Assembly (NCBI GenBank): GCA_016744795.1
Contig: JADGDR010000006.1
Coordinates: forward strand, 1-64,000
Length of the DNA: 64,000 nt
Direction of reading: 5' to 3'
Origin: Sulfurospirillum sp.
GTDB taxonomy: Bacteria > Campylobacterota > Campylobacteria > Campylobacterales > Sulfurospirillaceae
The translations under genes were made by a program, and so were the position numbers. Shown here piece after piece: positions 34,432-43,781 of this stretch (position 1 is the stretch's first letter; each line of letters starts with the position of its first letter). The notes below the pieces were generated by a model. The model had not been told where the DNA came from, did not search any database, and saw only the letters and a program-made list of their open reading frames with translations.

Positions 34432-36924
34432 ATGGAAAATATTTTTGATAGTAACCAAGATATACAGGCTATAAAGATAGAAGATTCTATTAAGGCTAGT
34501 TATCTTGATTATTCGATGAGTGTTATAATCGGTCGTGCACTTCCTGATGCTAGAGATGGACTTAAACCAGTACACAGAAGAATACTATTTGCTATGAATG
34601 ACTTGAGCATAAGTTCTCGTAGTCCGTACAAAAAATGTGCAAGAATAGTTGGAGATGTTATTGGTAAGTACCACCCACATGGTGATACTGCTGTTTATGA
34701 CGCACTTGTTCGTATGGCTCAACCTTTTGCTATGCGTATTCCTTCGGTTGATGGTCAAGGAAACTTTGGTTCAATCGATGGTGATAATGCAGCGGCAATG
34801 AGATATACAGAAGCTCGTATGACAACACTTGCAGAAGAACTTTTAAAAGACATTGATAAAGACACGGTTGATTTTACACCTAACTATGATGATAGTATGA
34901 GTGAGCCTGATGTTCTTCCAAGTCGTATTCCAAACTTATTATTAAATGGTTCAAGCGGAATCGCAGTTGGTATGGCTACAAATATTCCTCCTCATTGTAT
35001 GAATGAGCTTATTCCTGGTCTTTTGGCTATGATTGAGAACCCTCAGATTGAGCTTGAAGAGATGATGGAGTTTATTAAAGGTCCTGATTTCCCTACTAAG
35101 GGAATCATCTTTGGCAAAAAAGGTATTTTAGATGCTTACTCAACAGGACGTGGTAGAATTAAAATTAGAGCCAAAATTCATATGGAAAAAAAGGGAAACA
35201 AAGATGTCATCATTATTGATGAACTTCCTTACCAAGTAAACAAATCTCGCCTTATAGAACAAATTGCAAATCTAGTTAAAGATAAGCAAGTTGAAGGAAT
35301 TAGTGAACTTAGAGATGAGTCAGATAGAGAAGGAATTAGAGTAGTAATTGAGCTTAAGCGTGATGCTATGAGTGAGATTGTTTTAAATAACCTTTACAAA
35401 TCAACTAACCTAGAAGTTACATTTGGTGTTATTTTACTTGCAATTGAGAATAAAGAACCAAAGGTATTTAAACTTTTAGAACTTCTTAAACTTTTTTTAA
35501 ATCACAGAAAAACTGTAATTATTAGAAGAACTATATTTGAACTTGAAAAGGCAAAAGCAAAAGCACATATTTTAGAGGGTCTTCAAATTGCACTTGATAA
35601 TATAGATGCAATTATAGCTCTTATTAGAGGCAGTGAAGATACAAAATCTGCTAGAGAAGGTCTTGTTGAGCAGTTTGGACTGAGTGATATTCAAGCAGGT
35701 GCAATTTTAGACATGAAACTAAATCGTTTAACTGGTTTAGAAAGAGAAAAGATAGAGAATGAGCTTAAAGCTCTTCATGCAGAGATAGAAAGATTAAGTG
35801 CAATCCTTAAAAGTGAAACACTTCTTAGTGCAATCATCAAAGAAGAGTTGATTGAAATCCAAGATAAATTCAAATCTCCTCGTGTTACTGTAATAGAAGA
35901 TGATTATGATGATATAGATATGGAAGATTTAATTCCAAATGAGCCAGCAGTTGTTACTATTACTCATAGAGGATACATTAAAAGAGTTCCATTGAAGTCT
36001 TATGAAAAACAAAAACGTGGCGGAAAAGGTAAAACAGCTGTTACTGTTTATGAAGATGATTTTATAGAAAGATTCTTTACATGTAACACTCATGATACAC
36101 TTCTTTTTGTAACTGATCGTGGACAACTTCACTGGTTAAAAGTTTACAGAATACCAGAGGGAAGTAGAACAGCAAAAGGTAAGGCAGTAGTAAATCTTCT
36201 AAAACTTGAAGTAGATGAAAGAATACAATCTATTATTCCTACAACTGATTTTAGTGCAGAAAAATCTTTAGTATTTTTTACTAAAAATGGTGTTGTAAAA
36301 AGAACAAATTTAGGTGAATTCTCAAACATAAGAAGTAATGGTGTAAAAGCTATTAATCTAGATGATGATGATTCTATCATTACAGCAAAAATAGCAAATC
36401 AAGATGTTAAACAACTTTTTATGATGACTAAACTTGCTCAGTGCATTAAGTTCGACATAGAAAAAACTCGTGACCAAGGAAGAAATACAAGAGGCGTTAG
36501 AGGAATCAAGTTTAAACTCGAAGGTGATGAGGTAGTAGATGCAAATATTATTAAAAATGACGAACAAGAAATTCTTGTAGTTAGTGAAAAAGGAATCGGT
36601 AAGAGAACTGAAGCTGGAGAGTATCGTTTAACAAACCGTGGAGGAAGTGGAGTAATAGCTATGAAAATGACAGCGAAAACAGGTAAAAATGTTGTTGGTT
36701 GTTTGATGGTTGATGAAACAAAAGATATGATGGCATTAACAAATGCTGGTAAGATGATAAGAGTAGATATGCAGACTATAAGAAAAGCTGGTAGAAATAC
36801 AAGTGGTGTTATAGTGGTTAATACTTCAGGAAAAGATATTGTAAAGAGTATTGCCACTTGTCCGAAAAAAGAAGCAGAAGAAGTAGATGAAGGAATTGAT
36901 GAATCAACAACGTTGATTGATTAA
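34432..36924 (+). CDS. gyrA: DNA gyrase subunit A
   Basis: 830 residues. The catalytic subunit that cuts and rejoins DNA for negative supercoiling. The active tyrosine is Y125 (AAMRYTEARM). The quinolone region reads YHPHGDTAVYD with T86 and D90, the normal, non-resistant residues in C. jejuni numbering. A coiled-coil and the C-terminal beta-pinwheel (GRNTRGVRG as GyrA box) follow. ATG 34432 has a GAGG ribosome site. It lies directly upstream of flgP as in C. jejuni. Confidence 0.97.
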   Translation: MENIFDSNQDIQAIKIEDSIKASYLDYSMSVIIGRALPDARDGLKPVHRRILFAMNDLSISSRSPYKKCARIVGDVIGKYHPHGDTAVYDALVRMAQPFAMRIPSVDGQGNFGSIDGDNAAAMRYTEARMTTLAEELLKDIDKDTVDFTPNYDDSMSEPDVLPSRIPNLLLNGSSGIAVGMATNIPPHCMNELIPGLLAMIENPQIELEEMMEFIKGPDFPTKGIIFGKKGILDAYSTGRGRIKIRAKIHMEKKGNKDVIIIDELPYQVNKSRLIEQIANLVKDKQVEGISELRDESDREGIRVVIELKRDAMSEIVLNNLYKSTNLEVTFGVILLAIENKEPKVFKLLELLKLFLNHRKTVIIRRTIFELEKAKAKAHILEGLQIALDNIDAIIALIRGSEDTKSAREGLVEQFGLSDIQAGAILDMKLNRLTGLEREKIENELKALHAEIERLSAILKSETLLSAIIKEELIEIQDKFKSPRVTVIEDDYDDIDMEDLIPNEPAVVTITHRGYIKRVPLKSYEKQKRGGKGKTAVTVYEDDFIERFFTCNTHDTLLFVTDRGQLHWLKVYRIPEGSRTAKGKAVVNLLKLEVDERIQSIIPTTDFSAEKSLVFFTKNGVVKRTNLGEFSNIRSNGVKAINLDDDDSIITAKIANQDVKQLFMMTKLAQCIKFDIEKTRDQGRNTRGVRGIKFKLEGDEVVDANIIKNDEQEILVVSEKGIGKRTEAGEYRLTNRGGSGVIAMKMTAKTGKNVVGCLMVDETKDMMALTNAGKMIRVDMQTIRKAGRNTSGVIVVNTSGKDIVKSIATCPKKEAEEVDEGIDESTTLID

Positions 36925-36940
36925 ATTATAGTACAATGAA

Positions 36941-36967
36941 TTGATGAGGAATTAATTTCCTCGTCAA
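36941..36967 (+). terminator. Hairpin between gyrA and flgP
   Basis: Ten-base arms TTGATGAGGA / TCCTCGTCAA with one G-T pair and a seven-base loop. There is no U-run, so it may be a processing or attenuation stem rather than a full terminator. Confidence 0.45.
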
Positions 36968-37028
36968 TCAAACAGTAAAATGGAACAAATTTTGCTTTTA
37001 TTCTATTAAATTGACAAAAAGGTATGTT

Positions 37029-37538
37029 ATGAATAAATGGATTATTACCCTCTTCGTGGGGATGGGCATGTTGTTACTGTTTTCTGGTTGTACAAAACAA
37101 CCTAACACAGATGCACAGATGAAGGCAAAAGAGCCAAAGGTTATCGTTCAAAAGGTTGATAGAGAAGATATTAAGAAAATTCTTCAAGAGGAAAAATTCA
37201 TATATCTGAATAACAATCCAGATAGAGTTTTTGCAGTAAATGGTGAGGGAATTGCTCCTCAAAATACTGTTTCACCTTCACAAGCTATGGCTTTAGCAAA
37301 ACGTGCAGCAGTAGCAGATGCATATCGCCAAATGGCTGAAAAACTTTATGGTGTACAAATTAATGCGAAAGATACTATTAAAAATGCAGCATTGTTTGAT
37401 TCACGTATAGTTTCTCAAGTAAGTGGTCTTGTAAGAGATGCTGCAATTACAGAAAATACTTTTAAAGATGGACTGTTTGTAGTAAGAATGGAATTAAAAA
37501 TGAATGGTGCTAGGTGGCAAGAAATTTTTGGCTATTAG
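37029..37538 (+). CDS. flgP: Flagellar outer-membrane lipoprotein FlgP (LPP20 family)
   Basis: 169 residues from ATG 37029, which has AAAAAGG upstream; the TTG 18 bases earlier is less likely. It has a lipoprotein signal with lipobox LFSGC (C21). The LPP20 domain (about 60-165) shows VNGEGIAP, AMALAKRAAVADAYRQMAEKL and VRMELKMNG. In C. jejuni FlgP builds the basal disk beneath the outer membrane around the flagellar motor and is needed for high-torque swimming. The order gyrA-flgP-flgQ-flgR-asd supports the call. Confidence 0.87.
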   Translation: MNKWIITLFVGMGMLLLFSGCTKQPNTDAQMKAKEPKVIVQKVDREDIKKILQEEKFIYLNNNPDRVFAVNGEGIAPQNTVSPSQAMALAKRAAVADAYRQMAEKLYGVQINAKDTIKNAALFDSRIVSQVSGLVRDAAITENTFKDGLFVVRMELKMNGARWQEIFGY

Positions 37539-37906
37539 TCCTTTTTACATGTAACCTATTTGCAAATGAAAATTTTTGGTTTTCATATAAAATAGCTATT
37601 GAAAATAAAATGATAGTATATGAGGAGAGAAATATCTCTCCTTTAATGCAAGTAGTCAATACAAATGAGTACAAACTTTTGTGCCGTTTAGATATCTCAA
37701 AAAAACAATACCAATCAACATATAATTTTCTAAATGAAAATTTCGATAAACTTCTTCCTTGTTTTCAACCCATGAGCACAAAGGTAATAAATTATACACT
37801 TGTTGAAACAAAAGGTATGATGGAAAGAACAGTTCTTGTAATAATCCCCACAAAATTTACAGTAGATTTTAAAGACGATTTTGCTAACATAAAAACCATT
37901 AAATAA
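37514..37906 (+). CDS. flgQ: Flagellar protein FlgQ
   Basis: 130 residues from GTG 37514, overlapping flgP by 25 bases. A signal peptide (MARNFWLLVLFTCNLFANE) is followed by a small periplasmic domain. In C. jejuni FlgQ accompanies and stabilises FlgP in the basal disk. The family is poorly conserved, so the call rests mainly on position between flgP and flgR. A palindrome at 37544 encodes Thr-Cys-Asn inside the signal peptide. Confidence 0.72.
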   Translation: MARNFWLLVLFTCNLFANENFWFSYKIAIENKMIVYEERNISPLMQVVNTNEYKLLCRLDISKKQYQSTYNFLNENFDKLLPCFQPMSTKVINYTLVETKGMMERTVLVIIPTKFTVDFKDDFANIKTIK

Positions 37907-37922
37907 TTATTTTAGGTAAAAC

Positions 37923-39227
37923 ATGAATATTGTAATCGTTGAAGACGATATAAACATGAGAAAATCTCTTGAATTTGCTCTTGCAGAGTATAAAGAATTT
38001 TCTGTTAAAACATATAAAAGTGCTATAGATGCACTTAAAAAGATAGATAGCAGTGTAGATTTAATTGTTACCGATATCAATATGCCAAAAATGGATGGCA
38101 TAGAGTTTATCAAAGAGCTAGATGGTCGTTATGACATCATAGTTATTACTGGTAATGCTACATTGAACCGTGCTATTGAGTCGGTAAGACTTGGCGTAAA
38201 AGATTTTTTAACAAAACCTTTTGAAGTTGATACTTTGGTTGATGCTATTAAAAGGCAAGTTAAAATAAGTAAGAAGATAAAAACTACTCAAAAAATGCAA
38301 AGTAAACAAACTAATGGAGATTTTGTAGCGACTTCTCCTGCACTTGAAAAAGTATTGAAATTGTCCAAAAAAGCGGCTAGAACAGATGCCTCTGTTTTGT
38401 TGATGGGTGAGAGTGGTGTTGGAAAAGAGTTATTTGCAAACTATGTACATAAAAATTCTCCAAGAATAAAAAATAAATTTGTAGCTATAAATATGGCGGC
38501 GATTCCTGAAAATCTTTTAGAGAGTGAGCTTTTTGGTTATGAAAAAGGTGCTTTTACTGATGCAACGACTTCAAAAAAAGGACATTTTGAAATAGCTCAT
38601 GGTGGAACTCTGTTTTTAGATGAAATAGTAGAAATGCCAGTTTCTCTTCAAGCTAAACTTTTGAGAGTTCTGCAAGAAAGAGTAATAACTAGGGTAGGTG
38701 GAACTAAAGAGATTGAAATAGATGTTCGTATAGTAAGTGCAACTAATGCCGATATACATAAATCTATAGACAAAGGTGAGTTTAGAGAAGATTTGTACTA
38801 TAGGCTCAATACTATTCCTGTTCAGATACCACCTCTAAGAGAGAGACGAGAAGAGATAGAACCAATAGCAAATCACATTTTAAAAGATGTATGCAAAAAG
38901 TATGAATTAGAAGAATTAGAGTTCTCACAAGAGGCATTGTGTGAGTTAAATAGTTACAGTTGGCCAGGTAATATAAGAGAATTGATTTCAGTCGTTGAAA
39001 GAGCGGCAATTTTAAGTGATAATAACACTATCAGTTTAGATGACCTTTTTTTAGATAGTAGAAATACAAATAAAACTAAAAGTATAGATAGCATGGAAAA
39101 AGAGTTAATAATAGAAGTTTTACAAAGTGTCAATAGTGACAAAAAAGAGGCTTCCAAAATATTGGGTATGAGTAAATTATCATTAGAGAAAAAAATAAAA
39201 AAATACAGTTTAGAGGAAGAGGAATGA
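37923..39227 (+). CDS. flgR: Sigma54-dependent flagellar response regulator FlgR
   Basis: 434 residues. A receiver domain (phospho-acceptor Asp in IVTDINMPKMDG, about D47) leads to an AAA+ sigma54-activator domain (GESGVGKE, the GAFTDA loop, DEIVEMPVSLQAKLLRVLQE). The C-terminal Fis-type helix-turn-helix (SDKKEASKILGMSKLSLEKK) is still recognisable. FlgR, phosphorylated by FlgS, activates rod, hook and basal-body genes. In H. pylori and C. jejuni the DNA-binding end is lost or unused; here it looks intact. Its stop overlaps asd by four bases. Confidence 0.92.
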   Translation: MNIVIVEDDINMRKSLEFALAEYKEFSVKTYKSAIDALKKIDSSVDLIVTDINMPKMDGIEFIKELDGRYDIIVITGNATLNRAIESVRLGVKDFLTKPFEVDTLVDAIKRQVKISKKIKTTQKMQSKQTNGDFVATSPALEKVLKLSKKAARTDASVLLMGESGVGKELFANYVHKNSPRIKNKFVAINMAAIPENLLESELFGYEKGAFTDATTSKKGHFEIAHGGTLFLDEIVEMPVSLQAKLLRVLQERVITRVGGTKEIEIDVRIVSATNADIHKSIDKGEFREDLYYRLNTIPVQIPPLRERREEIEPIANHILKDVCKKYELEELEFSQEALCELNSYSWPGNIRELISVVERAAILSDNNTISLDDLFLDSRNTNKTKSIDSMEKELIIEVLQSVNSDKKEASKILGMSKLSLEKKIKKYSLEEEE

Positions 39228-40249
39228 AAAAATATAACGTAGCGATTGTAGGTGCAACAGGTGCTGTGGGTGAAGAGTTGTTTAGAGTTTTAGAGGAATT
39301 AGATTTTCCAATTAACAATTTAGTTCCATTAGCATCAAGTAAAAGTGCAGGGATAGATATAGAGTATAGAAACAAGCACTATAAAGTTTTAGAACTAACA
39401 GAGTCGATTTTTGAAGAAAAAGAGATAGAGATTGCATTTTTTAGTGCAGGAGGTTCTATTTCAGCTCATTATGCGAAGTTTGCAGCAGAAGCTGGAGCAG
39501 TTGTTATTGACAATACAAGCCATTTTAGAATGGAAGCTGATGTTCCTTTAGTAGTTCCTGAGTGTAATCCAGACGATATTAGTGGTTGGAAAAACACAGG
39601 AATTATAGCAAATCCAAACTGTTCAACAATACAGATGGTTCAAGTTCTAAAACCTCTTGATGATGCTTTTGATATTACAAGAGTTGATGTTAGTACATAT
39701 CAAGCAGTAAGTGGAGCAGGAAAAGCTGGTATGGAAGAGTTAGTTTCTCAAATGCAAGACTTTTTTGCTTTTAAATTAGGCGATAGTGAAGCTAAGATAT
39801 TTCAACATCAAATTGCATTAAATGTTATTCCTCATATTGATGTTTTTATGGAAAATGATTACACTAAAGAAGAGATGAAAATGGTAAATGAGACTCAAAA
39901 GATACTTGGTAAAAACATTGAAGTAAGTGCTACTTGTGTTAGGGTTCCAGTTATTAGAAGTCACAGTGAGTCTATAACTATTCATTTCGAGAATGCTGTT
40001 AGTGTAGAAAAAGCAGTTCAAGCATTAAAAGATGCTCCAAATGTTACAGTAGTTGATGATCCAAGTAAAAATGAATATCCAATGCCAATAACTGCTAGTG
40101 ATACAGATGAGACTTTTGTTGGTCGTATTAGAAAAGACATAAATAGAGATAATATTCTTCATCTTTGGTGTGTAGCAGATCAGCTTAGAGTTGGTGCTGC
40201 AACAAATTCAGTTCGCATTGCACAAAAATGGATTGAGATGGAAGGTTAA
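39224..40249 (+). CDS. asd: Aspartate-semialdehyde dehydrogenase
   Basis: 341 residues. It reduces aspartyl phosphate to the semialdehyde for lysine, diaminopimelate, threonine and methionine synthesis. It has the NADP-binding start [20 protein letters not shown], the catalytic cysteine in NPNCSTIQ (about C129) and the active histidine region RSHSESI. It is full length for the Campylobacter type. It is coupled to flgR by ATGA and followed after two bases by hemE. Confidence 0.95.
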   Translation: MKKYNVAIVGATGAVGEELFRVLEELDFPINNLVPLASSKSAGIDIEYRNKHYKVLELTESIFEEKEIEIAFFSAGGSISAHYAKFAAEAGAVVIDNTSHFRMEADVPLVVPECNPDDISGWKNTGIIANPNCSTIQMVQVLKPLDDAFDITRVDVSTYQAVSGAGKAGMEELVSQMQDFFAFKLGDSEAKIFQHQIALNVIPHIDVFMENDYTKEEMKMVNETQKILGKNIEVSATCVRVPVIRSHSESITIHFENAVSVEKAVQALKDAPNVTVVDDPSKNEYPMPITASDTDETFVGRIRKDINRDNILHLWCVADQLRVGAATNSVRIAQKWIEMEG

Positions 40250-40251
40250 AA

Positions 40252-41280
40252 ATGAGTCAAATTTTTATAGATGCGTGTTTTGGAAAAGAGACAACTCATA
40301 CCCCAGTATGGATGATGAGACAAGCTGGACGTTATTTACCTGAGTATATGAAAGTACGAGCTGAAGCAGGGGATTTTTTATCACTTTGTCATGATCCGCA
40401 AAAAGCTTGTGAGGTAACTCTTCAACCTATGGATATACTTGGAGTTGATGCGGCAATTCTTTTTAGTGATATTTTGGTTGTTCCTATGGAAATGGGAATG
40501 GAACTAAAATTCATAAAAGGAGAAGGCCCACTTTTCCCAAAACCAATTAAAACTATGGAAGATTTAGATGCTCTTTGTGTTGAAGAAGCAGCTGAAAAAC
40601 TAGAGTATGTTTACGAGACTATACGTCTGATTCGTGGTAAACTTGCAGCTGACAAAGCTCTTATTGGTTTTTGTGGAGCTCCTTGGACACTTGCAACTTA
40701 CATGATAGAGGGACAAGGTACAAAGACTTACGCTGTAGTTAAAAAGCTTATATATTCTCAACCAGAATTTATGCATGCACTTTTGAAAAAAGTGACAGCT
40801 GTTCTAAAAATTTATATGTCAAAACAGATAGAAAGTGGCATAAATGCAGCTATGATTTTTGATTCATGGGCATCGGCTCTTGAAGAAGATGCATATTTTG
40901 AATTTAGTTGGAACTATATGAAAGAGATAGCTTCTTATTTAAAAGGAAAATATCCTCATATTCCTATCATTATGTTTCCTAAGGGAATAAGTGGTTACTT
41001 AGACAGAATTGATGGTGATTTTGATGTATTTGGTGTTGATTGGTCAACTCCCTTAGAGCTAGCACGTGAGAAACTTGGCGACAAGTACGTTCTTCAAGGC
41101 AATATGGAACCAACCAGACTTTATAGTAAAAGTGCCATAAAAGAGGGCGTTGAGAAGATAGTAAAAACTATGGACAACAAACGTCACATATTTAATCTAG
41201 GGCATGGAATACTTCCAGATGTTCCAGTCGAAAATGCAAAATACTTCATAAAAGAAGTACAATCTCAAACTAAAAGATAA
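40252..41280 (+). CDS. hemE: Uroporphyrinogen decarboxylase
   Basis: 342 residues. It decarboxylates uroporphyrinogen III to coproporphyrinogen III in haem synthesis. Signature: [17 protein letters not shown] near the start, [33 protein letters not shown] and [15 protein letters not shown] near the end. It is followed after two bases by a radical SAM gene, a pairing also recalled in C. jejuni (Cj1243-Cj1244). Confidence 0.96.
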   Translation: MSQIFIDACFGKETTHTPVWMMRQAGRYLPEYMKVRAEAGDFLSLCHDPQKACEVTLQPMDILGVDAAILFSDILVVPMEMGMELKFIKGEGPLFPKPIKTMEDLDALCVEEAAEKLEYVYETIRLIRGKLAADKALIGFCGAPWTLATYMIEGQGTKTYAVVKKLIYSQPEFMHALLKKVTAVLKIYMSKQIESGINAAMIFDSWASALEEDAYFEFSWNYMKEIASYLKGKYPHIPIIMFPKGISGYLDRIDGDFDVFGVDWSTPLELAREKLGDKYVLQGNMEPTRLYSKSAIKEGVEKIVKTMDNKRHIFNLGHGILPDVPVENAKYFIKEVQSQTKR

Positions 41281-41282
41281 GT

Positions 41283-42194
41283 ATGAGTAAAATAGTATTT
41301 GGACCAATCACTTCAAGAAGATTTGGACAATCCCTTGGAATAGATTTGAGTCCAGATGCTAAACAGTGCAATTTTGACTGTATTTATTGTGAGCTTAAGG
41401 GTGCCACACCAGTTAATACCATACAAAACCCTCCCACAGTCAAAGAAGTTATTTCTAACGTAAAAGAAGCTCTACTAAAGTACAAAGATATAGATGTCAT
41501 AACTTTAACAGCTAATGGAGAACCAACTTTGTATCCATATATGAAAGAGTTGATAAAAGAGCTACATGTAATTAAAAACAGCTCAAAACTGCTTATTTTA
41601 TCTAATGGTGCAACCTCTACATGTAAAGAGACAAGAGAAATATTAAAAGAGATAGATATAGTAAAGCTTTCGTTGGATTGCGTAAGCGAACGCTGTTTTA
41701 AAAAAATAGACAGACCCATAAAGGGCTTACATGTAAAAGACATTATAGAGGGCATAAAAGAGTTTAGAAAAATCTACGATAAAGAGCTTGTTTTAGAGGT
41801 TTTAGTAGTAAAGGGTATCAATGATAAGGAGAGTGAGTTCGAAGCACTAAGAGACGTCTTAAAAGAGATAAAACCAGATAGGATAGACATTAGCACAGTT
41901 GATAGACCACCAGCTTATGATGTCCAAAGCGTAGGTATAGCAAGACTTAAAGAGTTAGCAAGCATATTAAGTTCACTTCCTATTAGTTTGGCTTACAAGC
42001 GTGACTATAGTGAAGAGAAACGAAACTTTACAAAAGATGAAATTCTTAACATGATAGACAAAAGACCACAAAGTTTTGATGATGTAAAAATAAGTTTTTC
42101 ACAAGAGAGTATAAAACGATTAAATAGCCTTGTTGAAGCTAATTTTTTACATGTAAAAGACGTAGCAGGAGTAAATTTTTATAAACTTTCGTAG
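41283..42194 (+). CDS. Radical SAM protein of unknown function
   Basis: 303 residues. The cysteine motif is CNFDCIYC (C30, C34, C37), with ITLTANGEPTLYP binding SAM. It belongs to the Fe-S oxidoreductase group often found beside hemE in Campylobacterota; the reaction is unknown. Four palindromes fall in it (41562, 41617, 41727, 42147), encoding Leu-His-Val three times and Thr-Cys-Lys once. The C-terminal 70 residues resemble a winged-helix (KRPQSFDDVKISFSQESIKRL), possibly a substrate-binding end. Confidence 0.85.
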   Translation: MSKIVFGPITSRRFGQSLGIDLSPDAKQCNFDCIYCELKGATPVNTIQNPPTVKEVISNVKEALLKYKDIDVITLTANGEPTLYPYMKELIKELHVIKNSSKLLILSNGATSTCKETREILKEIDIVKLSLDCVSERCFKKIDRPIKGLHVKDIIEGIKEFRKIYDKELVLEVLVVKGINDKESEFEALRDVLKEIKPDRIDISTVDRPPAYDVQSVGIARLKELASILSSLPISLAYKRDYSEEKRNFTKDEILNMIDKRPQSFDDVKISFSQESIKRLNSLVEANFLHVKDVAGVNFYKLS

Positions 42195-42209
42195 TTTGTC
42201 TAAAAAACC

Positions 42210-42238
42210 TTGACATTCCCCTTGTTTTTCACTATAAT
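42210..42238 (+). promoter_or_regulatory. Consensus sigma70 promoter of tRNA-Asn
   Basis: TTGACA (42210-42215), exactly 17 bases, TATAAT (42233-42238), 20 bases before the tRNA. A full -35 is unusual in this genome and marks a strong stable-RNA promoter. Confidence 0.88.
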
Positions 42239-42258
42239 TTCGACCTCATTAAACGTGT

Positions 42259-42333
<75 letters not shown>

Positions 42334-42454
42334 TTTATTTTTAAATACTCTAAAAAATAGTTTGCATATCAAAAAATCATCAATATAATAGAAATAAACC
42401 TAAAACAAAGCCTACATACACTAAACTGCTTCATTAGATAAAGGGAATAATTAC

Positions 42455-43534
42455 ATGAATAAAGATTTAGTACAAGCAGATAGACCAAATATTATAACAA
42501 CTGAGATTGAGGCTATTGGCTTCAACCGTAACATGGACGTAAAGGCAACTGTTAATGAAATGATTGCAGGTAAGTATGTTCTTGTAGAAAAATTTTATAG
42601 TAATGGTTTAGAGGTTTTAGCTGAACTTAAAAGAAAGCTTTCTGGTAAATATAATGATAAAAGTTTTCAAGGTAAACGAGATTTTCGTTCTGCATTTAGA
42701 GAAGCTTCTCATAGACTATTGTTAAAAGTACAAGAGAATAAACTTCAGGTTAAAAAATGTCCAGACATTGGTTGGTTAGAACTCTTGTATCCAGATGTAT
42801 CAGAATTTTATATCTCTTTTCCAGAAGTTCAAGGTATGAACAGTTCATGGCAATGGCATAAAAAGGGAATTGAAATTAAAACTTTAAATTTAACTCTTCA
42901 TCCCTATTATGGAACTTATTTTCCAACAAGATTCGATCATTTAAAATTATTTGATAAATGGTTAAAAAAATACGAAGGCTCAAAAGATAAGGCTATTGAA
43001 ATTGGTGTAGGAAGTGGTGTTTTATCTTTCCAATTAATTCAAAATGGTTTTAATGATATTTTTGCAACCGATACAAATAAAAATGCAATTATTGGGGTTG
43101 CACAAGAGAGTAAAAGATTGGGTTATGAAGACAAAATAACACTCAATCATGGTGATTTATTTGAAAATTGTGATGTAAAAGTCGATCTAATTCTTTTTAA
43201 TCCTCCTTGGTTGCTTGCAAAGCATAAACTTGAAGAGGGAATTGACAAGGCAATGTATTATGAAAAAGAACTATTTCCAAGATTCTTTGAGCAAGCACAA
43301 AAGCATTTAGCTCCAAATGGACGAATAGTGTTGATTTTTTCAAATCTAGCTGAGGTTGTTGATGAGCAAAGTATGCATCCCATAATAGAAGAACTAAGAA
43401 ATAACAATCGTTTTAGAAAAGACTTACACCTTAGACGTGATGTTCGAGCATCATCAAGAAGAACAAAACGTACAGATTCAAGAAGCACAGAGAAAGTAGA
43501 ATTATGGGTTTTAGCAGCTAAGAGCAAGAAGTAA
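42455..43534 (+). CDS. Class I SAM-dependent methyltransferase with NPPW motif
   Basis: 359 residues. An unusual N-terminal region of about 170 residues (KFYSNGLEVLAELKRKL; WLELLYPDVSEFYISFP) precedes a small-domain methyltransferase. Motif I is AIEIGVGSGVLSF near 180-192 and the catalytic N-P-P-W is at 249-252 (LILFNPPWLL). The NPPW loop is typical of enzymes that methylate amide or base nitrogens (PrmC, RsmC, HemK, N6-adenine types). The basic end (RRDVRASSRRTKRTDSRS) could hold RNA. The target is unknown. It is a single gene after tRNA-Asn. Confidence 0.8.
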   Translation: MNKDLVQADRPNIITTEIEAIGFNRNMDVKATVNEMIAGKYVLVEKFYSNGLEVLAELKRKLSGKYNDKSFQGKRDFRSAFREASHRLLLKVQENKLQVKKCPDIGWLELLYPDVSEFYISFPEVQGMNSSWQWHKKGIEIKTLNLTLHPYYGTYFPTRFDHLKLFDKWLKKYEGSKDKAIEIGVGSGVLSFQLIQNGFNDIFATDTNKNAIIGVAQESKRLGYEDKITLNHGDLFENCDVKVDLILFNPPWLLAKHKLEEGIDKAMYYEKELFPRFFEQAQKHLAPNGRIVLIFSNLAEVVDEQSMHPIIEELRNNNRFRKDLHLRRDVRASSRRTKRTDSRSTEKVELWVLAAKSKK

Positions 43535-43589
43535 TTTTAATCTAAAATAAGTGTATTTCATAAATAGCAAATCAAAGTTTGGGGCATGT

Positions 43590-43781
43590 ATGTTTAATTG
43601 GTTATTAAAAGCAGACAAAAAACAAAAAGCAAAAAAGTGTAAAGAACCACCTTTTACATGTAAAGATTGTGGCTTTACATGTAACGAATGCGAAGCAGCT
43701 CCATTGTGTTATGCCTGTTATTCTGGGCGAGATACTTTTTGTCCAAATTGTAAGAGTGAAGTTTCAAAGCAACAGCATTAA
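43590..43781 (+). CDS. Small Cys-knuckle protein with two palindrome-derived CxxC units
   Basis: 63 residues from ATG 43590; GTG 43551 would add 13 residues. It is cysteine-rich with CKDC, CNEC, CYAC and CPNC, so probably two zinc knuckles. The first two CxxC units (TCKDC and TCNEC) are each read from a TTACATGTAA palindrome, 21 bases (seven codons) apart at 43654 and 43675. Its 3' end overlaps the convergent HD-GYP gene by four bases. No function is recognised; zinc binding is inferred from the spacing. Confidence 0.65.
   Translation: MFNWLLKADKKQKAKKCKEPPFTCKDCGFTCNECEAAPLCYACYSGRDTFCPNCKSEVSKQQH

Noticed and set aside
34688-34701. Quinolone resistance in gyrA
   Set aside because: T86 and D90 are the normal residues in Campylobacter numbering, so there is no sign of a resistance change.
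36438-36857. 139-codon leftward frame inside gyrA
   Set aside because: An antisense shadow of the GyrA C-terminal domain, with no start signal.
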